Translations under genes and position numbers: made by a program | The notes under the pieces: generated by a model | The model's input: only the letters and a program-made list of their open reading frames with translations | Told to the model about the DNA's origin: nothing | The model's database searches: none | Source of the DNA: Gordoniibacillus chartarius | Lineage (GTDB): Bacteria; Bacillota; Bacilli; Paenibacillales; NBRC-103111 | Reading direction: 5' to 3' | NCBI RefSeq assembly: GCF_042432825.1 | Contig: NZ_JBHLWN010000068.1 | Span: forward strand, 1-64,000 | Length of the DNA: 64,000 nucleotides | Shown here: one piece after another, positions 1 through 8,024 of the stretch | Layout: every line of letters begins with the position of its first letter | Position numbering within the stretch: position 1 is the stretch's first letter

Positions 1-70
1 CAAAGAAGAAAACACGCGAAAAAGTCAGAAAAACGGAGAAAACATTAATTTATTGAGGGAGAGAGGAACC

Positions 71-886
71 ATGGGAAAGTATAAGCTGGTCGCACTCGAT
101 ATGGACGGAACGCTGCTCAACGAGGAGAAGCATATCAGCGCGGAAAATCGCGAGGCGATCTTTGCTGCGCTTAACGCCGGTGTAACGGTCATGATGTCGA
201 CCGGACGGGGCGTGCAGAGCGCCTCCCCTTATGTGAGGGAGCTGGGCCTGCAAACGCCGATCGTCGCGGTCAACGGCAGCGAAGTATGGAAAAATCCCGA
301 CGAGCTGCTTCACCGCGAGCTGATGCCCGTTGCGACGATTAAGGAGCTGCACCGCATCGCTGTGGAGAACGACACCTGGTACTGGGCTTACGCGGTGGAA
401 GGCATCTTCAACAAGGATGGCTGGACGGACGCGCCGGATGACATTCATTGGCTGAAATTCGGGTATTATACGGAAGATGAGGAGAAGCTTGCCGCCATTC
501 GACGTACGGTAGACAGCTGGGGGACGCTGGAAATTACCAATTCTCACCCTTGCAATATCGAGCTGAATCCGCTGGGCGTGTCCAAAGCAAGCGGCCTCCG
601 CCGCGTCTGCGACATGCTCGGCATCACGATGGACGAAGTAATCGCGATGGGCGACAGCTTCAACGATCTCGCCATGATTAAGGAAGCGGGGCTGGGCGTC
701 GCTATGGGCAACGCGCAGGACGGCGTGAAGGCGGCGGCTGATGTCGTGACGGTAACGAATGAGGAGCACGGCGTTGCGAAAATCATCAGCGAATACGTGC
801 TGCAGCGCAGCGATTTGCCGGAAATCGGCACGGCCGGCCGGCATGCAGCCGGTACCGCAGCTGCACAAGCTCCGAAGGAGTATTGA
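71..886 (+). CDS. Cof-type HAD-IIB phosphatase
   Basis: A 271-aa cytoplasmic phosphatase of the HAD superfamily, Cof/YxeH-like subgroup, which dephosphorylates sugar phosphates or similar small metabolites; the substrate cannot be read from the sequence. Motif I DMDGTLL with the nucleophile Asp is at residues 10-16, motif II (MSTGR) at about 45, and motif IV GDSFNDLAMI near the C-terminus with the Mg-binding Asp pair. The C2 cap sits between motifs II and III, as usual for HAD-IIB, and the length is typical. ATG 71 was chosen because it follows a GAGAGG ribosome-binding site; an upstream in-frame start at 53 lacks one. DUF456 follows after 26 bp on the same strand. Confidence 0.9.
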   Translation: MGKYKLVALDMDGTLLNEEKHISAENREAIFAALNAGVTVMMSTGRGVQSASPYVRELGLQTPIVAVNGSEVWKNPDELLHRELMPVATIKELHRIAVENDTWYWAYAVEGIFNKDGWTDAPDDIHWLKFGYYTEDEEKLAAIRRTVDSWGTLEITNSHPCNIELNPLGVSKASGLRRVCDMLGITMDEVIAMGDSFNDLAMIKEAGLGVAMGNAQDGVKAAADVVTVTNEEHGVAKIISEYVLQRSDLPEIGTAGRHAAGTAAAQAPKEY

Positions 887-912
887 TCATTACCTCATAA
901 GGAGGCAGCCCT

Positions 913-1404
913 GTGACACTGGAAGTCATCGGTTGGATCGTTGTCGTGCTGTTGTTCGCCGTCGGCATGCTGGGGGCCGTGTTTCCGGTCCTGCCCGGCG
1001 TCTTCGCCATTATCGGCGCTTACATCGCCTACGGATTTTTGATTTCGTGGGAGCCGTTCGGCTGGTGGTTCTGGATTATTCAATCGGCCATCGCTGTAAC
1101 GCTTATTGCCGCAGATTATGCGGTTAGTGCGATCGGGGTGAAGAAATTCGGCGGTACGCGCGCGTCCGTTATCGGAAGCACGATCGGCATTATTTTGGGC
1201 CCGTTCGTCATCCCGGCGTTCGGTCTGTTGATCGGTCCATTCCTCGGCGCGCTCATCGGCGAGCTGATGACCGGCGCTGCGTGGCAGCAAGGGGTTCGGG
1301 CCGGAATCGGCGCGGTCGTCGGATTCTTCTCGAGTGTCGTCGTCAAAGTGCTGCTGCAAGCGCTCATGATTGTCCTCTTCATCGTCTGGCTGTTGGTGAA
1401 CTAA
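913..1404 (+). CDS. DUF456 family membrane protein
   Basis: A 163-aa, very hydrophobic protein matching the DUF456 family: about five membrane segments with glycine-rich stretches such as GSTIGIILGPFVIPAFG. Its function is unknown. The GTG start at 913 lies 7-8 bp after AAGGAGG, a strong ribosome-binding site that settles the start. It sits between the HAD phosphatase and the ThuA-like gene with short gaps (26 and 19 bp), so the three are probably co-transcribed. Family assignment comes from the overall pattern, not from catalytic residues. Confidence 0.8.
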   Translation: MTLEVIGWIVVVLLFAVGMLGAVFPVLPGVFAIIGAYIAYGFLISWEPFGWWFWIIQSAIAVTLIAADYAVSAIGVKKFGGTRASVIGSTIGIILGPFVIPAFGLLIGPFLGALIGELMTGAAWQQGVRAGIGAVVGFFSSVVVKVLLQALMIVLFIVWLLVN

Positions 1405-1423
1405 CGCAGAGGAGTGAAATCAA

Positions 1424-2146
1424 GTGGTGAAGGTAACGGTCTGGAACGAAAATGTTCACGAGCAAACGCATGAGGAAGTTCGCAGCGTATATCCCGAAGG
1501 TATCCATAACGCCATCGCCAAAGGCATCGCCGGTTCCGGCTTCGACGTTCGTACGGCGACGCTGGAGCAGCCGGAGCATGGCTTGACCGAAGCGGTATTG
1601 AACGATACGGATGTGCTGATCTGGTGGGGCCATATGGCCCATGACAAGGTTGACGACGCGATTGTGGAGCGGGTACAGAAGCGCGTATGGGAAGGGATGG
1701 GGCTCATCGTGCTGCATTCCGGCCACTTCTCCAAAATATTCAAGAAGCTCATGGGAACGAGCTGCGATCTGAAATGGCGCGAAGCGAACGAGAAGGAGCG
1801 GATCTGGGTCGTCGACCCGGCGCATCCGATCGCGGAAGGGCTCGGGCAATACTTTGAGCTGAAGCATGAGGAAATGTACGGCGAGCACTTCGATATTCCG
1901 GCTCCCGACGAGCTGGTCTTCATCTCCTGGTTCGAAGGCGGCGAGGTGTTCCGCTCGGGTGTAACGTATCATCGCGGACAAGGGAAAATTTTTTATTTCC
2001 GCCCTGGCCATGAGACGCACCCTACGTATTACGACGAGAATGTGCTGAAGGTCATTTCGAATGGCGTGAGATGGGCTGCGCAGCCGCACGGGACGAAGCA
2101 GTACTATGGCAACCATAAGCCGCTCGAAGAGATTCGTTCGAAGTAA
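1424..2146 (+). CDS. ThuA-like domain protein
   Basis: A 240-aa protein of the ThuA (trehalose utilisation) family, which has a class I glutamine-amidotransferase-like fold. Visible family marks: the N-terminal VTVWNENVHE, the strand-loop DVLIWWGHMAHD at about 65-76, LIVLHSGHFSK near 100, and RPGHETHPTYYD near 195. In rhizobia ThuA acts in trehalose and maltose breakdown; in Firmicutes the role is not established. The GTG start has AGAGGAG 11 bp upstream. It is last in a run of three genes and is followed by an imperfect GC-rich hairpin around 2158-2192. Confidence 0.85.
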   Translation: MVKVTVWNENVHEQTHEEVRSVYPEGIHNAIAKGIAGSGFDVRTATLEQPEHGLTEAVLNDTDVLIWWGHMAHDKVDDAIVERVQKRVWEGMGLIVLHSGHFSKIFKKLMGTSCDLKWREANEKERIWVVDPAHPIAEGLGQYFELKHEEMYGEHFDIPAPDELVFISWFEGGEVFRSGVTYHRGQGKIFYFRPGHETHPTYYDENVLKVISNGVRWAAQPHGTKQYYGNHKPLEEIRSK

Positions 2147-2240
2147 GTTACGTATGGAGGACCGCTTTGCCGTCAGGCGGGGCGGTCTTCGTACTAAGCG
2201 CACTTATTTATTTTGATGAAGGAAGTAGGCAGGAGCCCAT

Positions 2241-3893
2241 ATGTCCAAAGATTCGCTGATTAAAGGTACACTCATTCTTACCGTCGCGGCACTGGTGGCG
2301 CGCTTCATCGGCGTCTTTCAGAAAATTCCGCTCGTCCATCTGCTGGACGATACCGGCATGGGCTCATACGGCATCGCGTTCAATTTGTATTCCAGCCTGC
2401 TGGTTGTCGCCACCGCGGGGATACCGAGTGCGCTCAGCAAGCTGGTGGCCGAATCCACCGCGCTCGGCCGGCAGCGGGAGGCGGACCGGATATATCGGGC
2501 GGCGGTATGGTTTTCGCTAGCCTCGGGGTTCGTAATGGCGGTACTGCTGTTCGCGCTGGCGCCTTGGTATGCCGAATCGGCCGGCGACCCGAAAGCTGCT
2601 TTAGCGACGCAAGCGATTGCGCCGGCGATGCTGATGTTTCCGCTGATTGCCGTGATGCGCGGTTATTTTCAAGGGCGGCGCCGGATGATGCCCAATGGCG
2701 TCTCGCAGGTGATCGAGCAGGTATTCCGCTTGGCGGCAGCCGTCGGTTTGGCTTATGCGCTGCTTCATGTCGGGGACGTTGAAGCGATAGCGGGCGCATC
2801 GTTCGGCGGAGTCGTCGGCGGGGCGGCAGCGCTGGCGGTCATGGTCTACTACATGCTGAAGCTGCGGCGGGAAGACCGGGTAGCGGCCTCGGAGGCCGGA
2901 AAAGGGAATGAGGATGGAGCTTCGGCGCCGCTGATGCCCTATCGGGTTATCTATGCGAAGCTGCTTCGCCTCTCCGTACCGATCGTTCTGTATTCGGTTG
3001 TCGTGACGCTGATATATTTGATCGATTCGAGATTGCTGCACCCGCTGCTGAGCGGTACGTTCGAGCTGGAGCAGCGCCGCGAGCTGCTCGGCATATTGAC
3101 GGGGCGGGCCCAATCGCTCGCAGGCATTCCGATCATTCTGGCGATCGCCCTCAGCCAGTCGATCGTCCCGATCATTTCCGCCGCATACTCGAGCGGTAAT
3201 CTCGAGCAGGTACGTTCCCAGACCTCGCGTGTTCTGCAAATCTCGCTGCTGTCCGGGCTGCCGGCCGTGCTGCTCATCGCCATTGCCGCACGGCCGATTG
3301 ACGGAGCGATATTCGGCTACGAGAAGACGGCGTATGGCTACGAGAACGCTCCTTACATCATCGGTTTGTTGACAATGGGTGCGCTTTTCCAGATTTTGAT
3401 GCAAACTTCCGGCGGCGTATTAATGGGCATGGGCAAAATGAAGGCGCTCATCGTCAGTGTCGGCATCGGCATTGCGATCAAGCTGGCCGGGACGTATGCG
3501 CTGGCCCCATTTATCGGCATATACGGACTGATCGTTTCCACCGGCTTATGTTTTGTTGCGATGACGGCGTTCAATCTCCTTGTGCTTCGCAAAGAGATCA
3601 ACTTCCATGTGCTGGGCAGGAAATGGATAGGACTCGGTTTGACGACGGCGGTCATCGTCGGACTCGGCATTCCGCTCGAGCTATGGACGCACGGGGCGGT
3701 AAAGCTGTTCGCTTATAGCCGGATGAACGAGATCGTGAACGCCGTGATCGTCGCGGGCTGGACGGTCGCCGCATACGCAATCGGCCTCGTGCTGTTCCGG
3801 GTCGTGACGAAGAACGACATCGATAAGCTGCCTAAGCCGCTGCAGAAGCTGATCGGCAAGGGGCAGAAGCTGATGGGGCGTGCAGGAGCGTAA
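2241..3893 (+). CDS. polysaccharide/lipid flippase (SpoVB/MurJ-like, MOP superfamily)
   Basis: A 550-aa protein with about 14 predicted membrane helices, of the polysaccharide-biosynthesis/MATE-like (MOP) superfamily that includes Bacillus SpoVB, YtgP and YkvU. It begins SKDSLIKGTLILTVAALVARFIGV, the standard N-terminus of this group, and has an extended middle cytoplasmic loop (about residues 208-230). Members move lipid-linked precursors, such as lipid II, across the membrane for wall or spore cortex assembly; which one this is cannot be settled here. The start ATG 2241 follows GAAGGAAG. A clear terminator follows at 3904-3944. Confidence 0.85.
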   Translation: MSKDSLIKGTLILTVAALVARFIGVFQKIPLVHLLDDTGMGSYGIAFNLYSSLLVVATAGIPSALSKLVAESTALGRQREADRIYRAAVWFSLASGFVMAVLLFALAPWYAESAGDPKAALATQAIAPAMLMFPLIAVMRGYFQGRRRMMPNGVSQVIEQVFRLAAAVGLAYALLHVGDVEAIAGASFGGVVGGAAALAVMVYYMLKLRREDRVAASEAGKGNEDGASAPLMPYRVIYAKLLRLSVPIVLYSVVVTLIYLIDSRLLHPLLSGTFELEQRRELLGILTGRAQSLAGIPIILAIALSQSIVPIISAAYSSGNLEQVRSQTSRVLQISLLSGLPAVLLIAIAARPIDGAIFGYEKTAYGYENAPYIIGLLTMGALFQILMQTSGGVLMGMGKMKALIVSVGIGIAIKLAGTYALAPFIGIYGLIVSTGLCFVAMTAFNLLVLRKEINFHVLGRKWIGLGLTTAVIVGLGIPLELWTHGAVKLFAYSRMNEIVNAVIVAGWTVAAYAIGLVLFRVVTKNDIDKLPKPLQKLIGKGQKLMGRAGA

Positions 3894-3903
3894 ACAAACG
3901 AAC

Positions 3904-3944
3904 AAAACCCCGATAGCCGAGGAAGAACCGGTTATCGGGGTTTT
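3904..3944. terminator. bidirectional intrinsic terminator
   Basis: A 15-bp near-perfect stem (AAAACCCCGATAGCC pairing with GGTTATCGGGGTTTT) with a short loop lies between the convergent flippase gene and the small membrane protein gene. A/T runs at both feet mean it can end transcription from either side. Confidence 0.85.
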
Positions 3945-3951
3945 GCTATGA

Positions 3952-4287
3952 TTATTCCGTTCTAGGTCCGAGAGTCGGATCGACCAGCATCGGCAGTCCG
4001 ACGCTTGCAAGATAAATCAAAAGTACTAGCGCCGAAACTGCGGCGAGGACGAGTCCTGCACGCCCGCTGCGGCTTGATCTGCCGGCAATGATTCCGCTGA
4101 TGAGGGCGATAATTCCGAATATCAGACCGAGAGGAGAAGTGATGAAAAAGACGTTCAGCGCCACGGCCGCGATCCCGCATATGAGGGATACGGCGGAAGA
4201 GGCGGAGGGAGCCGGGGGCTCGGGCAGCGGCTGCCATATCGGCTGCCGGCCTGACATCTCATCGGTCGATGCCGGTTCCTGGGACAT
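3952..4287 (-). CDS. small two- or three-helix membrane protein (DUF4190-like)
   Basis: A 111-aa protein with a proline-rich N-terminal tail (about residues 1-28) and two strong hydrophobic segments (about 33-67 and 76-101) separated by the basic loop GRSSRSGRAG. The pattern GLIFGIIALISGIIAGR with SLICGIAAVAL resembles DUF4190-type proteins of unknown function. It is convergent with the flippase gene and divergent from the lipoprotein gene at 4449. Function not recognised. Confidence 0.65.
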   Translation of the reverse strand: MSQEPASTDEMSGRQPIWQPLPEPPAPSASSAVSLICGIAAVALNVFFITSPLGLIFGIIALISGIIAGRSSRSGRAGLVLAAVSALVLLIYLASVGLPMLVDPTLGPRTE

Positions 4288-4448
4288 CCGAAATCGCTCC
4301 TTTTTCCTTGAGAAACATCGTTACGTTCATCTTAGCATATCGGGGTCGGTTTGGCATCTTTTGCCTCGCTGCGGGCTGCATATGAATGCTGCCAAGTCCC
4401 GAGACTACTGAATGGAACGAATCATTAGAACAAAGGAGCAAACCTTAC

Positions 4449-5669
4449 ATGAATCGACGCCATATGAAATCGCTCGGCATGCTATTGTTGTCTTTCAGTA
4501 TTGCAGGCGTGTCGGGCTGCGGCGGAGCGGACACGAACAATGCAGGAACGCAGGGAACCCAGCAATCTCAGCAAGCGAATCAAGCGCCGAATACGCAGCA
4601 GCAAAGCCTGAACTCGCCGCAGACAGCCTCAGGTTCATCGTCGGCAAGCGGATCGATGCAAGCCCGTTCGTCTCAGCAGGGCGCGACGATAAACTCGGCC
4701 AATGGCAGCGGCGACGCCGTCATCGCGTCGGAGTCGATTAACGGAGCATCGTATATTCCGCTTCGGAAGCTGACGGATATATTGGAATTACAGACGGAAT
4801 GGGACGCCACGTCGCAAACGATGCGGATGGGAGAGAACGATTTTCCATTTGAATTGACGAATAACTCGACCAAAGCGGTGAAGGACGGAGACCCGGTTAC
4901 ATTGCCGGCGCCTCCGGTTATGAAGGACGGCAGCATGTATGTGCCGCTATCCGCCGTTGTAGACTTGTTCCGGCAGGATATGAATGCTGAGGTCAGGGAC
5001 GGACAATTGATTGTTCACCCGTCTCCGGAGCAGGTCGAACCCCTGAACGAGTCGGATGACGCCGGGCAGACGACGGCTTCCGGAGCCGGACAGGATGCAG
5101 ACGGCCTGGATTTTGGCGAAGATCCGAACGATCCGTTCCGTACGGCGGATACGAACCCGAATGCCGAAGCGGGGAAACCTTCGGCTGCGTCAGGAGATCA
5201 AGCGGAAATACCGGTTCTGGCCGAAGACTTCGATCTGGAACCGCTCGTTCTCGCAGCGGCCGCCAAAAATATCGATATTAACGGGCTGATCGCCAGAGGC
5301 AAACGTTACATGGGTGTGAAATATCAGTTTGGAGCAAGGCCGTACGCGCAGTCAGGCCGATTCGACTGCTCGACCTTCACGCAATATTTGTTCGGCCATT
5401 ACGGCGTCAAGCTGCCCCGGGTGGCACGGCAGCAGGCGAGAATCGGGACGACGGTCGCCCGCAAAAATCTGCGCCGCGGCGATCTGATGTATTTCTATGT
5501 GCCTGGGAGATTTAAGGCGAACAAAACGGTTGGCCACGTCGGTATTTACATCGGCAACAACCAAATGCTCCATGCGAGTCCGAAGCCGAAGAACGGCGTG
5601 CAAATTACGAACATTAACAAGGCGTATTGGAAAAGAACGTATTTGTACGCGAAGCGGGTTGCCTATTGA
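4449..5669 (+). CDS. NlpC/P60 lipoprotein with copper-amine-oxidase-N-like domain
   Basis: A 406-aa predicted lipoprotein. The signal peptide ends in the lipobox VSGC (about residues 23-26), so it should be anchored outside the membrane. A Ser/Gln-rich linker (about 30-85) is followed by a copper amine oxidase N-like, wall-associated domain (about 95-195, SYIPLRKLTDILELQTEWD...). A second acidic linker precedes a C-terminal NlpC/P60 peptidase (about 285-406) with catalytic Cys307 (FDCSTF) and His363 (GHVGIYIG). NlpC/P60 enzymes cut gamma-D-Glu-diamino-acid bonds in peptidoglycan stems. ATG 4449 is supported by AAAGGAG upstream; an in-frame start at 4386 lacks a site and would bury the signal peptide. 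Confidence 0.88.
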   Translation: MNRRHMKSLGMLLLSFSIAGVSGCGGADTNNAGTQGTQQSQQANQAPNTQQQSLNSPQTASGSSSASGSMQARSSQQGATINSANGSGDAVIASESINGASYIPLRKLTDILELQTEWDATSQTMRMGENDFPFELTNNSTKAVKDGDPVTLPAPPVMKDGSMYVPLSAVVDLFRQDMNAEVRDGQLIVHPSPEQVEPLNESDDAGQTTASGAGQDADGLDFGEDPNDPFRTADTNPNAEAGKPSAASGDQAEIPVLAEDFDLEPLVLAAAAKNIDINGLIARGKRYMGVKYQFGARPYAQSGRFDCSTFTQYLFGHYGVKLPRVARQQARIGTTVARKNLRRGDLMYFYVPGRFKANKTVGHVGIYIGNNQMLHASPKPKNGVQITNINKAYWKRTYLYAKRVAY

Positions 5670-5722
5670 GCCGGACAAAAATCGAAATAGATCGCAATAG
5701 GTTAAAGTAAAGCAGTGACCAT

Positions 5723-5770
5723 AGGAAAAGCTCCTGAGCCGCGGATCGACGCGGAGCAGGAGCTTTTCCT
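5723..5770. terminator. bidirectional intrinsic terminator
   Basis: A perfect 14-bp stem, AGGAAAAGCTCCTG with its complement, encloses a GC-rich loop between the convergent lipoprotein and HD-GYP genes. T-rich feet are present on both strands. Confidence 0.85.
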
Positions 5771-5800
5771 ACAAGAAGCGATAATAGCGATGAGAGCATG

Positions 5801-6847
5801 CTACATGGAGATCGTTTCAATTTCCAAATGTCGTTCTTTGCTTAAATCATAGAAAACACCGTTAATACGAACGAGCGGCCGGAAATAGTCTTGGGGATTC
5901 GTCATGACGATGGTGCCGCTGCGGCCGTCCTTAAGGGTGACCGCTTTTCCGATAAAATTCGGTATCATATGCGAAATAAACGCATGAACGTGGTGGGGAT
6001 CCAGCTCGCCGAAGCTCATCCGATGCAGCTCCCTCAATACGACGAGCAAATCCCGCTTCTGCTGGTAAACCCTTGTGCAGATCATAGCGCTGTACACATC
6101 CGCGACGGCGACGATTTTGGAGGTCGGATGCATGCGTTCGGCCGATATGCCGTGCGGATAACCGCGGCCGTCCAGTCGTTCATGATGCTGCAGGGCGACA
6201 AGAGCCAGCTCATCGTCATGGAAAGAACGCCGTAAGATGTCGTGTCCGTAGATGGTATGCTTCTTGATTTCCTCGTACTCCTCATCGGTGAGACGCGAAG
6301 GCTTCTGAAGGATCGCATTGTCGATATGGCTTTTGCCGATATCATGAAGATAGCCCGCTTTGCCTGCGCGCAGCGCCTCATCTTCATTCGCCCCGGACCA
6401 TTTGGCAATATAATACGACAGCATGCCGACCTGTACGCTGTGCTGATATGTATAATCGTCCTTCGAGTTGAGGACCAGCAGCATCGAGACGACGTCCTTC
6501 TCCTGCTGAAAGTTATCGATGAGTGGCTCAAAGCTGCGGTTTACTTCGTTTTCATTGAGCTTGCCTTCTGCGCGAACGCTTTCAAAAAGCTTCTTGATGC
6601 CGTCCACGGCACCGTGGAACGAATCCATGCGTTCTTGTTCATAGTATCCGGCTTGTACTGGAGCGTTGTTGTCGCTTCTTGGCAAGATGTCCACATAATC
6701 CACGTTATGCGAGGCGAGCTTCGCGATGTCACTCTTCTGCAGCTGGGTGCCGGCAGCAATCAGCTGCAATCCGTAGGAATTAAAAACGTCGGCAAGCAGT
6801 CGGTCACCGACCTCGACCTGGAATAGAGAAACTCTCACGGGGATCAT
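5801..6847 (-). CDS. HD-GYP domain protein (probable c-di-GMP phosphodiesterase)
   Basis: A 348-aa cytoplasmic protein. The N-terminal region (about 1-100) resembles the DUF3391-like lead seen in many HD-GYP proteins. The HD-GYP domain (about 120-290) has His136, the HD pair at 168-169 (LHDIGK) and the signature HHERLDGRGYP at 221-231, so the metal ligands look complete. HD-GYP enzymes hydrolyse c-di-GMP to pGpG or GMP. A C-terminal stretch (about 300-348) carries a small beta-rich region also found in the second HD-GYP protein here (9651-10751). A second paralogue so close suggests local duplication or linked c-di-GMP control. Confidence 0.88.
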   Translation of the reverse strand: MIPVRVSLFQVEVGDRLLADVFNSYGLQLIAAGTQLQKSDIAKLASHNVDYVDILPRSDNNAPVQAGYYEQERMDSFHGAVDGIKKLFESVRAEGKLNENEVNRSFEPLIDNFQQEKDVVSMLLVLNSKDDYTYQHSVQVGMLSYYIAKWSGANEDEALRAGKAGYLHDIGKSHIDNAILQKPSRLTDEEYEEIKKHTIYGHDILRRSFHDDELALVALQHHERLDGRGYPHGISAERMHPTSKIVAVADVYSAMICTRVYQQKRDLLVVLRELHRMSFGELDPHHVHAFISHMIPNFIGKAVTLKDGRSGTIVMTNPQDYFRPLVRINGVFYDLSKERHLEIETISM

Positions 6848-6950
6848 CCTTTGTCGGTTGTAAGTTCGGCTTTACAACTAGTGCATTCCCAAGAATTGTA
6901 ACAAGGCAGTCGATATTCGTCAAATTCCATTGTCATTTGTAAAAAAATAT

Positions 6951-7688
6951 TTAAGAATGGGGGGTGGCCGTCGGATTCCAGGGACCCTGCTGATGCCCTT
7001 TCCACTCCGACCCGTCTTCCCAAATTTCCTTCTTCCAAATCGGGACGATCTGCTTAAGCCGCTCGATCGCATATCGGCTAGCCTCGTAGCAGTCGCCGCG
7101 GTGCGGTGCGGAAACGGCGATGGCGACGCTCGCTTCACCGATCTGTACCGTACCCAAGCGGTGCGTAATCGCCGTGCGTGTGCCGGGCCAGCGCTGCCCG
7201 ATCTCATTGCCGATTTGTTCCATCGTCTTTAAGGCCATCGGCTCGTAGGCTTCGTAATCCAGCTTGACCGTCCTCTGGCCCTTGGTCCATTCACGGGTTG
7301 TCCCGACGAAGAGAAGCGAGGCGCCGTGGTTCGGATCCAGCACTTGCTGCAGAACCGATTCCGACTGGATGGGTTCATAAGTAAGCCGGTAGAGCGAAGC
7401 ATCGTCCTCCTGCAGCTGACCTTCAGCCGCGGGCTCGCCGCCGGAAACCGGCGGAATGACTGCTATTTCATCGGTTACGGAAACGATATCCTCCGGCGGT
7501 GCATACGATTGGTTGACGGCGACGAAGGACGTCCGCAGAATGGCCGCCGCCTGCGGATACGCTTCGGCCAGCATCGCCTTCAGCTCGGCGACTGTCACCT
7601 TCTCACGTTCGGAAGCAAGCCGGACGACTGGGGCGCCGGCCGCTTCGGCAAGTCCTGCAAACAGTTGAACCTGATATTCATTCGACAT
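6951..7688 (-). CDS. MoaD-MoaE fusion, molybdopterin synthase
   Basis: A 245-aa fusion of both subunits of molybdopterin synthase, which inserts sulfur into cyclic pyranopterin monophosphate to form molybdopterin. Residues 1-84 are MoaD, ubiquitin-like, ending in the Gly83-Gly84 pair (PPVSGG) that must be thiocarboxylated. Residues about 95-238 are MoaE, with the HRLG and PIWKKE motifs of the active site. Because the Gly-Gly is internal, activity should need cleavage after Gly84, as reported for mycobacterial MoaX. No other molybdenum-cofactor gene lies in the window. Confidence 0.9.
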   Translation of the reverse strand: MSNEYQVQLFAGLAEAAGAPVVRLASEREKVTVAELKAMLAEAYPQAAAILRTSFVAVNQSYAPPEDIVSVTDEIAVIPPVSGGEPAAEGQLQEDDASLYRLTYEPIQSESVLQQVLDPNHGASLLFVGTTREWTKGQRTVKLDYEAYEPMALKTMEQIGNEIGQRWPGTRTAITHRLGTVQIGEASVAIAVSAPHRGDCYEASRYAIERLKQIVPIWKKEIWEDGSEWKGHQQGPWNPTATPHS

Positions 7689-7765
7689 AGAGCGATACCT
7701 CCGTACAAACTATCGACATGAGTCTAATGGGATAAGCATATCACATTTATGAAGAGCAAGGTATA

Positions 7766-8002
7766 ATGGAACCGATGAATTGTTATCACGGCGAGAGCAG
7801 CATGGCGGTGACGGTGGACATTACGCCGCTGCGCAAGGGAGCCCCGCTGCAGCTGTATGCTCCTGACGGGTGCAGTCAATGCTTGGATGTGAAGAGCGTC
7901 GTTAAGCTCGCTTTCCTGACGGATGTGTCATTAGGAAGTGAAGCTGTCTACGGCTTCGTCATCCGGCTTTCGCCGGAGGAGCAGACTGGGAAGCGGCTTT
8001 AG
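7766..8002 (+). CDS. small hypothetical protein with CxxC
   Basis: A possible 78-aa protein ending just before the 5'-nucleotidase gene, so the two could be translationally coupled. It contains CSQCLD near the middle. No family recognised. The start is uncertain: ATG 7766 overlaps a TATAAT-like sequence and has only a weak AAGG upstream; ATG 7802 (66 aa) is an alternative. Coding status rests on its position and open frame only. Confidence 0.4.
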   Translation: MEPMNCYHGESSMAVTVDITPLRKGAPLQLYAPDGCSQCLDVKSVVKLAFLTDVSLGSEAVYGFVIRLSPEEQTGKRL

Positions 8003-8024
8003 TATGACGAAGGGAGCGGTGCGG

